Source: Mycobacterium sp. 236(2023)
GTDB taxonomy: Bacteria; Actinomycetota; Actinomycetes; Mycobacteriales; Mycobacteriaceae
Reading direction: 5' to 3'
Length of the DNA: 64,000 bases
Assembly (NCBI RefSeq): GCF_029623955.1
Contig: NZ_JARSBP010000003.1
Span: forward strand, 434,001-498,000
This document shows positions 16,016 to 24,415 of the stretch, piece by piece (position 1 is the first letter of the stretch; each line of letters begins with the position of its first letter). Both the position numbers and the translations under genes were made by a program. The notes beneath the pieces were generated by a model. The model did not search any database. It was given only the letters and a program-made list of their open reading frames with translations, and had not been told where the DNA came from.

Positions 16016-16029
16016 TGCAATCGATTGCG
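16016..16029. promoter_or_regulatory. Operator copy 2 of TGCAATCGATTGCA (13 of 14), MFS promoter
   Basis: TGCAATCGATTGCG includes the perfect 12-base palindrome GCAATCGATTGC (16017-16028). On the minus strand a TATAGT -10 (16036-16041) precedes it by 7 bases, so the operator covers the predicted transcription start of the MFS gene. Confidence 0.7.
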
Positions 16030-16140
16030 GCTCACACTATAAGCACGCTCTGTTGAGCAGGGGAATAGTCGGTCGACTCCGAGCTTGCATAGGCGCGAGC
16101 TTCCTCCAGGAGGTCTTTCGCGACCCGTCGTCGAGGGGTG

Positions 16141-16186
16141 TTGACACTCCCAGGGGCCTGTGCAAGCATCACTGCAATCGATTGCA
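16141..16186 (+). promoter_or_regulatory. ABC importer promoter with operator copy 3 (perfect TGCAATCGATTGCA)
   Basis: A consensus -35 TTGACA (16141-16146) is followed after 17 bases by AAGCAT (16164-16169) as a weak -10. The perfect 14-base palindrome TGCAATCGATTGCA at 16173-16186 then covers the expected start site, a standard repressor position. Half-site pair CGATTG (16214-16219) and CAATCG (16224-16229) lies in the leader. No LacI-type regulator gene is in the window. Confidence 0.7.
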
Positions 16187-16249
16187 TATGACCTAGGTAA
16201 CATTTCAGGGGGTCGATTGGATGCAATCGGTCTGACAGAGAGGTTGGAC

Positions 16250-17461
16250 ATGCGCTTTACCACTGTGTTCCGCGCGATTGCGGCGACGGCCGCCGTCGCG
16301 CTCGCCGCAACAGGCTGTACGGCCGACGGCGGCGGTGAGAGCGACACCATCACGATCGGCGCTTCGCTGCCCCTGACCGGCGAGTTCAGCCAGGGCGGAC
16401 TCGACACGCAGCGCGGCTACGAAGTCTGGGTCGAAATGACCAACGAGGCCGGCGGACTCCTCGGCAAGAACGTCGAGATCATCGTCAAGGACGATGCGAC
16501 ACAACAGGAAACCGCGGTCAGCAACTACAACAACCTGATTTCCCAGGACAAGGTCAACCTGCTGCTGGGCAGCCAGTCGTCGCTGCTCAACATCCCCGCC
16601 TCGGCGATCGCCGAGAAGAACAAGATGCTCTTCGTGTGCCCCTCGTGCGGCTCGCCGGACATGTTCAACCGCGGGTTCAAGTACATCTTCTTCTCGCAGC
16701 AGGCCATCGCGACCAACCAGGCGAAGGTGTTCGCGGAGTGGATCGCGAACCTGCCGCCGGAGCAGCGGCCGAAGACCGCCGCCTACCCGACGCTCGACGA
16801 CCCGTTCGCGGGCCCGGTGGTCGAGGGTGCCGAGAAGATCCTGTCGGCCGCCGGGATCCGGACGGTCTACAAGGACCAGTACCCGGCCACCACCAAGAAC
16901 TTCGACTCGGTGGTCAACGCGATGCGCGACGCCGGAGCCGAATTGGTGGTCCAGGGCGCGCAGTTCGAAGACGGCGTCAACATGATCCGGTCGATGAACC
17001 GCGCCAACTATCAGCCGGCCTTCCTCTACCAGAGCAGCTCACCCACCTACGGCCAGCAGTACCTCGACGCCGTGGGACCGGACAACGCCGAGGGTGTGCT
17101 GTTCTCGTCGAGCTACAGCCCGCTGTCGGAAACCCCCGACAACGCCGAGTTCGTCAAGCGCTTCAGCGAGAAGTTCGGTCAGAGCCCACCCGAGGACGCC
17201 GCTGACGGTTTCGCCGCAGGACAGGTGCTGGAGGCAGCCGTCACCGCAGTCGGCTCGATCGACGACCAGGCCGCCCTCGCGGACTGGTTGCGCGGCAACA
17301 GCGTTGAGACATTGCTCGGCAGTTTGAGCTGGAACGACGACGGCAGCCCCAAGGGTGACTTCCTCGTCGGCCAGTGGCAGGGCGGCGTGTCCCAGGTCGT
17401 GCTGCCCGACGACGTCGCGACGTCGGATGTGATCGTGCGCTGGCGCGGCGGTGCCCTCTAA
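16250..17461 (+). CDS. Branched-chain-amino-acid-type ABC transporter substrate-binding lipoprotein
   Basis: The 403-residue product has a lipoprotein signal (ALAATGC lipobox, Cys at about residue 24) and a type-1 periplasmic binding domain of the LivJ/LivK family, with the opening TITIGASLPLTGEFSQGG and VEIIVKDDATQQE. It would capture the ligand outside the membrane and feed the LivH and LivM-LivG proteins downstream. The start at 16250 is set by the signal peptide and an AGAGAGG ribosome site. Family members bind amino acids, amides, urea or aromatic acids; the companion dehydrogenase and M24 hydrolase argue for an amide- or peptide-like ligand rather than simple leucine. A hairpin follows its stop codon. 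Confidence 0.88.
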   Translation: MRFTTVFRAIAATAAVALAATGCTADGGGESDTITIGASLPLTGEFSQGGLDTQRGYEVWVEMTNEAGGLLGKNVEIIVKDDATQQETAVSNYNNLISQDKVNLLLGSQSSLLNIPASAIAEKNKMLFVCPSCGSPDMFNRGFKYIFFSQQAIATNQAKVFAEWIANLPPEQRPKTAAYPTLDDPFAGPVVEGAEKILSAAGIRTVYKDQYPATTKNFDSVVNAMRDAGAELVVQGAQFEDGVNMIRSMNRANYQPAFLYQSSSPTYGQQYLDAVGPDNAEGVLFSSSYSPLSETPDNAEFVKRFSEKFGQSPPEDAADGFAAGQVLEAAVTAVGSIDDQAALADWLRGNSVETLLGSLSWNDDGSPKGDFLVGQWQGGVSQVVLPDDVATSDVIVRWRGGAL

Positions 17462-17480
17462 CCGTCGGTAGACCGACGGT
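17461..17480 (+). promoter_or_regulatory. 9-bp hairpin between binding-protein and permease genes
   Basis: ACCGTCGGT (17461-17469) and ACCGACGGT (17472-17480) form a perfect inverted repeat beginning at the last base of the stop codon. No T-tract follows, and a GAGGAG ribosome site for livH comes shortly after. It probably acts as an mRNA-stabilising or partial attenuation hairpin that raises binding protein over permease. Confidence 0.5.
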
Positions 17481-17505
17481 CGACCATCACGAGGAGTTGC
17501 CTTTC

Positions 17506-18387
17506 ATGACCTCCGTAGTCCAAACACTCATCCTCGGGCTGCTCGTCGGCGCGCTCTACGCGCTGATGGCATCCGGGCTGACCCTGATCTTCGGGGTCAT
17601 GCGGGTGATCAACCTCGCCCACGGTGCGTTCGCCGTACTCGCGGCGTTCCTCACCTTCACCCTGTGGCGCAGCCTCGGGCTGGACCCGCTGCTGTCCATC
17701 CCGATCGTCATGGCGCTGATGTTCGGATTCGGTTGGGTCGTCTACCTTCTCGTGATCCGTCATGTCCGCGGGGCCCACGTCACGATGACAGTGCTGGCGA
17801 CCTTCGGCATCGCGCTGATGCTCGAAGGGATCATGGGCTTCATCTGGGGCAACACGTCGACGACGGTGGTCACCTCGTACACCGACGCCTCCATCTCCCT
17901 CGGGCCGCTGTATGTCCCGCAGGCGATGGCCATCTCGGCCCTGATCGCGGTGCTGGTGATGGGCGGGCTCTACCTGCTGCTGAACCGCACCTGGGCGGGC
18001 CGGGCCATCCGCGCCGCGTCCTCCAATGAGAGTGGCGCACTGCTCGTGGGGGTGAGCGTGACGACGATCGCCGCGCTCACCTTCGCGATCGGCGTCGCCA
18101 CTCTCGGCGCGGGCGGGGCGATGTTGTCCACCATCTATCCGTTCCTGCCGGGCACGCACTATCAGTGGATCGCGCGACTGCTCGCGATCGTGGTCCTCGG
18201 CGGACTCGGCAGCCTTCCCGGTGCGGTCCTCGGCGCGCTCGTCATCGGCGTCGGGGAGATGGCCGCCACTGCCTATATCGGCGCCGAATGGCCTGTGGCC
18301 GTGCCGTTCCTGGTCATCATCGTCGTGCTGATCACGCGGCCGCAGGGCCTCCTCGGCACCCGTCTCAGAGAGGACGCCGTCGCGTGA
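17506..18387 (+). CDS. livH: ABC transporter permease, LivH type
   Basis: A 293-residue inner-membrane permease with about eight hydrophobic helices. The LivH signatures are visible: GALYALMASGLTLIFGVMRVINLAHG near the N-terminus (as overlapping shorter motifs), and GGLGSLPGAVLGALVIGVGE before the last helices, which is the ATPase-contact EAA-like loop. It starts at an ATG preceded by GAGGAG, and its stop overlaps the GTG of the fused permease-ATPase by 4 bases. It should pair with the LivM half of that fusion. Confidence 0.9.
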   Translation: MTSVVQTLILGLLVGALYALMASGLTLIFGVMRVINLAHGAFAVLAAFLTFTLWRSLGLDPLLSIPIVMALMFGFGWVVYLLVIRHVRGAHVTMTVLATFGIALMLEGIMGFIWGNTSTTVVTSYTDASISLGPLYVPQAMAISALIAVLVMGGLYLLLNRTWAGRAIRAASSNESGALLVGVSVTTIAALTFAIGVATLGAGGAMLSTIYPFLPGTHYQWIARLLAIVVLGGLGSLPGAVLGALVIGVGEMAATAYIGAEWPVAVPFLVIIVVLITRPQGLLGTRLREDAVA

Positions 18388-20264
18388 GTACAAGTATGAG
18401 TGACATCTCTGTTCGCGACCGCGCGCTCGACCCCGCGCTCCACAAGTGGCTGACCCGCGGCGCCCTTGCCGTCGCCGCCGTCGTGATCGTGCTGTTCCCG
18501 CTGTCGCCGAGCATGTCGGCGCAGAACGTCGTGATCCTGTCGCTCGTCCTCGCGATCGGCGCGAGCGGACTCAACATCATCACCGGCTTCACCGGCTATC
18601 TGTCGTTGAGCCAGGGAGCGTTCATCGGCATCGGCGCCTACGTCGGCGCCATCCTGGCGACCCGGTTCCCGGATACCCAACCGCTGGTGTGGGTTCCCGT
18701 CGCCGGTGTCGTCGCGGCCCTGATCGCGATGTTGCTCGGCCTGGTCACGTACCGGTCCAGGGGCCCGGCGTTCGTCATCATCACGGTGGCGTTCCTGTTC
18801 CTGATCCAGTTCGTCGCCATCGAATGGGTGTCGGTCACCAATGGCACGTCCGGCCTGACGCTGCCGCTGCCGGATTGGCCTGAAGCCTGGGGCAACTGGC
18901 CGTTCCACCTCGCGCTGGTCGCGTTGTTGGGCCTCTCGTTGCTGATGACGTGGTGGATTCGGCGCACCAAGTTCGGCATGGGCCTGATCGCGATCCGCGA
19001 GGACGAGGGCAAGGCCGGCACGATCGGCGTCAACGCTCCGGTCTACAAGCTGCTCGCCTTCGGTGCCAGTGCACTGTTCGTCGGCATGGCCGGCTCGGTG
19101 TACGGCTACTACCTGTCCTTCGTCGACCCGATCGGCATGTTCTCGATCATCACCAGCGCGCTGATCGTGCTGGCCGTGATCCTCGGCGGCCGCGGCACCC
19201 TGTTCGGGCCGGTATTGGGCGCCTTCATCATTCAGCCGGTCAACATCTATGCCAACCAGGCGTTCGGTGGCGGCAACGCCCGGCTGGTCCTCTTCGGCGG
19301 ACTGCTTGTCCTCCTGGTGATCGTGCTGCCCAAGGGGATCCTGCCGACCGCGGCGGCGCTGATCGAGAAGGCGAGAACCAAAGGCACCGTCGGGCTTTCG
19401 GGTGCCCGCCTCAACCCGCTGGACCGGCCGCTGGTCCGCGCCGAGATCCGGAAGCCGGAACCCACCGGCCGGGCGCTGCTGGAGGTCCGCGGGCTTCACA
19501 AGAGCTTCGGCGGCAACCACGCGGTCAACGACTGCAGCTTCACCGTGCCCGAAGGTTCGATCACCGCGTTGATCGGACCGAACGGCTCCGGCAAGACGAC
19601 GGTGTTCAACCTGATCTCGGGCACCATGACGCCCGACAAGGGCGAGATCCTGCTGAACGGCGAACACATCGAAGGGATTTCGCCGTGGTCGAGGGCGCAC
19701 CACGGACTGGGGCGCACGTTCCAGATCACCCGGTTGTTCCGGGAGATGACGGTCCTGGAGAACGTGGTCGCGCCGCTGCGCAACTTCTCCGTACCCCAGC
19801 TAGGCCTCGGGGCGGTCAGCGGTTCGGAGGCGGCGCGCGCCGAGGAACTCCTCGAGTTCGTCGGCATGGCTGCCTACCGCGACGCGCAGGCGGGTGCGCT
19901 GTCTTATGGCCAGCAGAAGCTCGTGGAACTCGCACAGGTGCTGATGCTCGACCCGAAGCTGATCCTGCTCGACGAGCCGGCAGGCGGTATCAATCCGACG
20001 CTGATCGAGCGGATGGGTGACCTGATCCGGGAACTCAATGCCGGCGGCAAGACGTTCCTGTTGGTCGAGCACAACATGCCGTTCGTCGTCGGATTGTGCG
20101 ACCCGATCAGGGTGCTTGCCCGCGGCGCGGTGATCGCCGAAGGCACTCCCGAGCAGATCCAGAAGGACCCGGTGGTCCTCGACGCCTACCTCGGCGACGA
20201 CTACCTGCTCGAGGCGCCGTCCAAAGGAAGCAAAGTATCTGTGGTGGAGGGTGATCGGGCATGA
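18384..20264 (+). CDS. Fused ABC permease-ATPase (LivM-LivG)
   Basis: A single 626-residue chain joins a LivM permease (about residues 1-335; [19 protein letters not shown], then [20 protein letters not shown]) to a LivG ATPase (about residues 350-620). The ATPase has Walker [10 protein letters not shown], a signature loop [12 protein letters not shown], Walker [11 protein letters not shown] and switch His in LVEHNM. Fusion fixes one permease half to one ATPase half, while LivH and LivF remain separate. The GTG start overlaps livH (GTGA) and its end overlaps livF (ATGA), so translation is coupled through the operon. An ATG at 18396 is an alternative start. Confidence 0.9.
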   Translation: MSTSMSDISVRDRALDPALHKWLTRGALAVAAVVIVLFPLSPSMSAQNVVILSLVLAIGASGLNIITGFTGYLSLSQGAFIGIGAYVGAILATRFPDTQPLVWVPVAGVVAALIAMLLGLVTYRSRGPAFVIITVAFLFLIQFVAIEWVSVTNGTSGLTLPLPDWPEAWGNWPFHLALVALLGLSLLMTWWIRRTKFGMGLIAIREDEGKAGTIGVNAPVYKLLAFGASALFVGMAGSVYGYYLSFVDPIGMFSIITSALIVLAVILGGRGTLFGPVLGAFIIQPVNIYANQAFGGGNARLVLFGGLLVLLVIVLPKGILPTAAALIEKARTKGTVGLSGARLNPLDRPLVRAEIRKPEPTGRALLEVRGLHKSFGGNHAVNDCSFTVPEGSITALIGPNGSGKTTVFNLISGTMTPDKGEILLNGEHIEGISPWSRAHHGLGRTFQITRLFREMTVLENVVAPLRNFSVPQLGLGAVSGSEAARAEELLEFVGMAAYRDAQAGALSYGQQKLVELAQVLMLDPKLILLDEPAGGINPTLIERMGDLIRELNAGGKTFLLVEHNMPFVVGLCDPIRVLARGAVIAEGTPEQIQKDPVVLDAYLGDDYLLEAPSKGSKVSVVEGDRA

Positions 20265-21028
20265 TCAAACTCGAAGGAGTGGTCGCCGGCTACGGCGGTG
20301 GCAACGTTCTGCAGGGTGTCGACCTCGAGGTCGGTCCCGGCGAGCTCGGTTGCATCGTCGGCCCGAACGGGGCCGGCAAGTCCACCGTGCTGCGTGCCGT
20401 CAGCGGCATTCTCAAGCCCAGCGCGGGACGGATCCTGCTGGACGGCAAGGACATCACCGGGCTGGAGCCGCACGAGGTGCTGGGCTGCGGAGTCACCCAG
20501 GTGCCGCAGAGCAACGGGTTGTTCCCGACGCTGACCGTCAAAGAGAACATCATGATGGGCGCCTACGTCATCCGTAGGCGGCGCTCCCTCGTACGGCAGC
20601 GCTACGACGAGGTCCTCGACATGTTCCCGCTGGTTCGGGACAAGACCGGGATTCGGTGCGGAAACCTGTCCGGTGGACAGCGGCGCATGGTCGAGTTCGC
20701 GCGCTCGCTGATGCTCGACCCCAAACTGGTGCTGCTCGACGAGCCCTCGCTGGGGCTGGATCCCAAGTCGCTCACCGTGATCGACGAATCCGTTGCGATC
20801 ATGCGGGCGAGCGGCAAGGCGGTGCTGATGGTCGAGCAGAACGTCCGCTTCGGCCTGCGCATGGCCTCGTCCGGCATCGTCATGGAAAGTGGGCGGGTGC
20901 TGCTCACCGGACCCGCGCAGTCCGTTCTGGCGAATCCCGAGATCGCCGACCTCTATTTCGGTGGCGCGGTGCATGCGCCCGCCGACAACACGTCCAACAA
21001 CGCGGCCGCTCAACCCACGGCCCAGTAG
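20261..21028 (+). CDS. livF: ABC transporter ATP-binding protein, LivF type
   Basis: The 255-residue ATPase has Walker [10 protein letters not shown], a Q-loop region [17 protein letters not shown], signature [12 protein letters not shown], Walker [14 protein letters not shown] and a switch region MVEQNV, all typical of LivF. The C-terminal tail ([16 protein letters not shown]) is longer and more polar than usual. It completes an importer of lipoprotein, two permease halves and two ATPases. A purine-rich stretch follows, providing the ribosome site of the next gene 28 bases downstream. Confidence 0.9.
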   Translation: MIKLEGVVAGYGGGNVLQGVDLEVGPGELGCIVGPNGAGKSTVLRAVSGILKPSAGRILLDGKDITGLEPHEVLGCGVTQVPQSNGLFPTLTVKENIMMGAYVIRRRRSLVRQRYDEVLDMFPLVRDKTGIRCGNLSGGQRRMVEFARSLMLDPKLVLLDEPSLGLDPKSLTVIDESVAIMRASGKAVLMVEQNVRFGLRMASSGIVMESGRVLLTGPAQSVLANPEIADLYFGGAVHAPADNTSNNAAAQPTAQ

Positions 21029-21055
21029 AACCAAGAAGAGAAGGAAGAGAAGAGA

Positions 21056-21997
21056 ATGTCTGCCTCAACCCTGAAGATCGGCTGGATCGGCGCAGGCCGG
21101 ATGGGTTCTCAGCTCGTGACACGGCTGCTGGATGCCGGATACGACGTCACGGTCTACAACCGGACTGCTTCCAAGGCCGCGCATCTGGCCGAAAAGGGTG
21201 CATCTGTCGTCAGCAAGCCGGTCGACCTGGCCGACCGCGACCTCGTCTTCGCGATGGTGTCGTCGTCGAAGGATCTGGAGCAGGTGATGCTCGGCGAGGG
21301 CGGTCTGCTGACCGGCGAGAAATCGCCGCGCATCATCGCCGATTCGTCGACGGTGTCGGCGGAGGCGAGCGCGATCATCCGCGAGGCGGCCAACTCCCGC
21401 GGCTGCGACTTCCTGGCCACTCCGGTCAGCGGGAACCCGAAAGTCATTGCGGCGGGCAAGCTCACCGTTGCGGTGTCGGGCCCGCGCGCGGTCTTCGAGC
21501 AGATCGAACCGGTCCTCGAAGTGTTCGGCCGCAGCGTCACCTACGTCGGTGAGGGTGAGGTGGCGCGGTTGGTGAAGATCGCCCACAACCTGATGCTCGG
21601 TGTGGTCACGCAGTGCATGGCCGAGATCACCGTCCTCGTCGAGAAGGGCGGCGTCAGCCGCGCCGATTTCCTGGCGTTCCTCAACGACTCGGTGATGGGA
21701 TCGACGTTCACGCAGTACAAATCGCCCGCATTCGTGAACCTCGACTTCACGCCGACGTTCACGATGGAACTACTGCAGAAGGACTTCGACCTCGGTCTGG
21801 AGGCTGCCAACGCACTGAAGTCGCCGATGCCGATCGCCTCGGCCACCCGCCAGATCGTGGCACAGGCGGCCGGCGCCGGCCTGGGTATCGAGGAGGACTT
21901 CGCGACCCTGCTGCTGCAGGTGGCCCAGGGGGCGGGTATCGAGCTGACGCCCGAGAACGTCACCGTCGACGACGGCCTGGCGCCGGTGCACTCGTGA
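21056..21997 (+). CDS. NAD(P)-dependent beta-hydroxyacid dehydrogenase (3-hydroxyisobutyrate dehydrogenase family)
   Basis: The 313-residue enzyme has the family order: N-terminal Rossmann motif IGWIGAGRMGSQL, the DSSTVSAEASAII substrate loop, the TPVSGNPKVIAAGKLTVAVSG hinge segment (seen as DAPVSGG in relatives, here variant), and the catalytic Lys in LVKIAHNLMLG. It oxidises a 3-hydroxy acid or reduces a semialdehyde with NAD(P). It lies inside the importer operon and overlaps the M24 gene start by 4 bases, so its substrate is probably derived from the imported compound. The hinge reads TPVSGN rather than AxVSGG, so substrate choice may be unusual. Confidence 0.85.
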   Translation: MSASTLKIGWIGAGRMGSQLVTRLLDAGYDVTVYNRTASKAAHLAEKGASVVSKPVDLADRDLVFAMVSSSKDLEQVMLGEGGLLTGEKSPRIIADSSTVSAEASAIIREAANSRGCDFLATPVSGNPKVIAAGKLTVAVSGPRAVFEQIEPVLEVFGRSVTYVGEGEVARLVKIAHNLMLGVVTQCMAEITVLVEKGGVSRADFLAFLNDSVMGSTFTQYKSPAFVNLDFTPTFTMELLQKDFDLGLEAANALKSPMPIASATRQIVAQAAGAGLGIEEDFATLLLQVAQGAGIELTPENVTVDDGLAPVHS

Positions 21998-23232
21998 CGC
22001 GTCCCCTCGGTGCGCCCGGCCATATGGGCGTCGACTACGAGGAGCGGGTGGATTTCGCGCGGCTGCGGGACTACCGCATCGGCCGGGCGAAGGCGGCGCT
22101 GGAAGCCAGCGGCTGCGGGGCGTTCCTGCTGTTCGACTTCTACAACATCCGTTACACCACCCAGACGTGGATCGGTGGTGCGCTGGGCGACAAGATGATT
22201 CGCTACTGTCTGCTCACGCGCGACGCCGACCCCATCCTGTGGGACTTCGGTTCGGCGGTGCGCCACCACAAGCTCTATTCGAAGTGGCTACCGGAGGAGA
22301 ACTGGCGGCCGGGGTTCCTCGGCTTCCGTGGTGCTGTGGCACCCGATGCGGGCCTGATGCGTGATGCCGTCACCGAGATCAAGGGCATCCTCACCGATGC
22401 CGGACTCGCGGACGCGCCGGTGGGTATGGACATCGTCGAACCGCCGTTCCTTTTCGAGATGCAGCGCCAAGGCTTGACGGTCGTCGATGCCCAGCAGAGC
22501 ATGCTCGACGCGCGGGTCATCAAGTCGGGCGACGAGATCATGTTGCTCAACCAGGCCGCGGCCATGGTCGACGGCGTGTACCAGGACGTCGTCGAGGCGC
22601 TCAAACCCGGTGTGCGGGAGAACGAGATCGTCGCACTGGCCAACAAGCGGCTCTACGAACTCGGGTCGGATCAGGTGGAGGCCGTCAACGCCATCTCGGG
22701 GGAGCGGTGCAACCCGCATCCGCACAACTTCACCGACCGGATCATCCGTCCCGGCGATCAGGCGTTCTTCGACATCATCCATTCGTTCAACGGATACCGC
22801 ACCTGCTACTACCGAACGTTCGGCGTGGGAAGTGCGACGCAGAGCCAGCGCGATGCCTACAAGACGGCCAGGGAGTGGATGGACGGGGCTATCAACGCGA
22901 TCCGTCCCGGCGTCGGGTCCGACCAGATCGCCCGATTACTGCCCAAGGCAACCGATTTCGGTTTCGAGAACGAGATGGCGGCGTTCGGTCTGCAGTTCGC
23001 CCACGGGCTCGGGCTCGGGTTGCACGAGCGGCCGATCATCTCGCGGCTGAACTCACTGGAGAATCCGCTGGAGATCAAGGCGGGCATGGTGTTCGCGATG
23101 GAGACCTACTGCCCGGCCTCCGACGGGACGTCCGCGGCGCGCATCGAGGAAGAGGTTGTGGTGACCGACGACGGGCCGGTGATCCTCACCAAGTTCCCGG
23201 CACAGGAACTGTTCGTGGCTAACGAGTACTAG
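21994..23232 (+). CDS. M24-family (pita-bread fold) hydrolase with an altered metal site
   Basis: The 412-residue protein has a creatinase-like N-terminal domain and a C-terminal M24 domain as in prolidase, creatinase and ectoine hydrolase. Metal ligands expected for the family are found at Asp260 (FFDIIHSF), His337 (FAHGLGLGLHERP), Glu370 (MVFAMETYCP) and Glu385/386 (ARIEEEVVV). The second Asp of the normal pair (GYxxDxTRTF) is Cys271 in GYRTCYYRTF. Loss of one bridging Asp implies a non-standard metal centre or non-peptidase chemistry. GTG at 21994 (GTGA overlap) is the likely start; ATG at 22024 is possible. It ends the importer operon. Confidence 0.8.
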   Translation: MTRPLGAPGHMGVDYEERVDFARLRDYRIGRAKAALEASGCGAFLLFDFYNIRYTTQTWIGGALGDKMIRYCLLTRDADPILWDFGSAVRHHKLYSKWLPEENWRPGFLGFRGAVAPDAGLMRDAVTEIKGILTDAGLADAPVGMDIVEPPFLFEMQRQGLTVVDAQQSMLDARVIKSGDEIMLLNQAAAMVDGVYQDVVEALKPGVRENEIVALANKRLYELGSDQVEAVNAISGERCNPHPHNFTDRIIRPGDQAFFDIIHSFNGYRTCYYRTFGVGSATQSQRDAYKTAREWMDGAINAIRPGVGSDQIARLLPKATDFGFENEMAAFGLQFAHGLGLGLHERPIISRLNSLENPLEIKAGMVFAMETYCPASDGTSAARIEEEVVVTDDGPVILTKFPAQELFVANEY

Positions 23233-23246
23233 CCAACGAGTACTAG
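23221..23246 (+). repeat. 14-base tandem duplication of the M24 gene end
   Basis: AACGAGTACTAG occurs at 23221-23232, including the stop codon, and again at 23235-23246. This is a recent-looking tandem duplication that adds a second copy of the last codons and stop after the gene. It has no effect on the product. Confidence 0.8.
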
Positions 23247-23273
23247 GCGGAAACCCCTTCCCCGCCGCGAGTG

Positions 23274-23315
23274 CGGTTTGATACGCAGCGTGCCCCGAAG
23301 GCGCGTATCAAACCG
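23274..23315 (+). terminator. 13-bp perfect inverted repeat, probable terminator
   Basis: CGGTTTGATACGC (23274-23286) pairs with GCGTATCAAACCG (23303-23315) across a 16-base loop. It lies 41 bases after the M24 stop and 81 bases before the esterase start, so it separates two transcription units. It lacks a U-tract; mycobacterial terminators often do. Confidence 0.55.
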
Positions 23316-23396
23316 TACTTTCGCGTTCGAATGACCCGCATCGACTATGCGTTCCAGCAGAGGAGGTCAATCCCGCTAGGATCTGAAGGTGAACTG

Positions 23397-24320
23397 ATGA
23401 ACGTTCTTTCGCATGTGCTGACACAGAAGCCGGTCGCCGATCTGGTGGCACGGCTGTTCTCCGCCGCGGTCAGGCCAGCGGCGAAACCCGGGGTCAGTTT
23501 TCTCGAGATTGAGGGGCATGCCAGCACGATCTCGATACCGACGCGTCTTGGTCCGGTGGACGCGACGGTATATCGTCCCGGGTCCGTTGCCGATCCGACG
23601 CTGCCGGTCTATGTGAACATTCACGGTGGCGGTTTCACCGTCGGCAACCGTCATCAGGATGATCCCTGGTGCCGTTACCTGTCTGCCCGTGCCGGTGTGG
23701 TGGTGGTGAACTCCGATTACGTACTCACCCCCGGTCACCGCTTTCCTGCACCGGTGGAACAGCTCTATGACGTCACTCGGTGGGTATCCGCTGCGCCGGA
23801 TTGGGACGGTACCCGGTTGTGCATTGGTGGGCAGAGTGCGGGCGGCAGCCTCGCCGCGGCCGTGTCTCGGCTGGCGCTGGAGATCGGCGAACCGCGGATC
23901 TCATTGCAGATGTTGCATTACCCGCCTTTGGATTTGGTGACCTCATGTTGGGACAAGGCCAGTCCGATCGGGAAGGCAGCAGTCCTGAAGCCGTGGATGA
24001 GTGACGTTTTCGACACGGCGTACATCCCTGACAGGGAGGATCGTCGGGATCGCCTCGCGTCGCCTGCGTGGGGCGCCAATGCCGACGATCTGGCCGGTAT
24101 CGCACCTGCGGTGATCGTCACCGCAGAATACGATCGCCTGCGTGCTGAGGCTGAGCGCTTCGCCGAGAAGTTGCACGCGGTGGGAGCGTTGGTCGCCTAT
24201 CGCGAGGTGACGGGGCTTGATCACGGCTACAACATCATGAGCGACACGCCGCAGGCCGTCGTTGCGACCCGCGAGACGTATGACCTGGTGTCCGAGTACG
24301 TGCAACGCGCTACGGCCTGA
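23397..24320 (+). CDS. Alpha/beta hydrolase, HSL-type carboxylesterase/lipase
   Basis: This 307-residue esterase has the hormone-sensitive-lipase pattern: oxyanion motif NIHGGGF, nucleophile elbow GGQSAGG, acid in TAEYDRLR and catalytic His in GLDHGYN. It resembles mycobacterial Lip-family esterases that cleave short- to medium-chain acyl esters. The start at 23397 is preceded by GAAGGTG; the open frame upstream runs through the hairpin at 23274-23315 and is unlikely to be translated. A terminator hairpin follows at 24331. Confidence 0.87.
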   Translation: MNVLSHVLTQKPVADLVARLFSAAVRPAAKPGVSFLEIEGHASTISIPTRLGPVDATVYRPGSVADPTLPVYVNIHGGGFTVGNRHQDDPWCRYLSARAGVVVVNSDYVLTPGHRFPAPVEQLYDVTRWVSAAPDWDGTRLCIGGQSAGGSLAAAVSRLALEIGEPRISLQMLHYPPLDLVTSCWDKASPIGKAAVLKPWMSDVFDTAYIPDREDRRDRLASPAWGANADDLAGIAPAVIVTAEYDRLRAEAERFAEKLHAVGALVAYREVTGLDHGYNIMSDTPQAVVATRETYDLVSEYVQRATA

Positions 24321-24330
24321 CTTACATTTC

Positions 24331-24350
24331 TGGACTTGCGAGTCCATTTT
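24331..24350 (+). terminator. Intrinsic terminator after the esterase gene
   Basis: TGGACT-TGCG-AGTCCA forms a 6-bp stem with a TGCG tetraloop, followed directly by TTTT. It begins 11 bases after the stop codon and separates the esterase from the ECF sigma gene. Confidence 0.65.
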
Positions 24351-24415
24351 ATGTTGTCGATCATGGGGTTGTTCGGGCCCCGACGGGGCTCGTGATTCCC
24401 CCGACGGAGATTCTC

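Noticed and set aside
17461..17480. Hairpin after the binding-protein gene as a full terminator
   Set aside because: The livH, livMG and livF genes follow at once in a coupled operon, so full termination is unlikely; it is called an attenuating or stabilising hairpin.
21994..23232. Assignment of the M24 protein as DMSP lyase DddP
   Set aside because: DddP-like motifs could not be confirmed: a second Asp ligand expected there is Cys in this protein.
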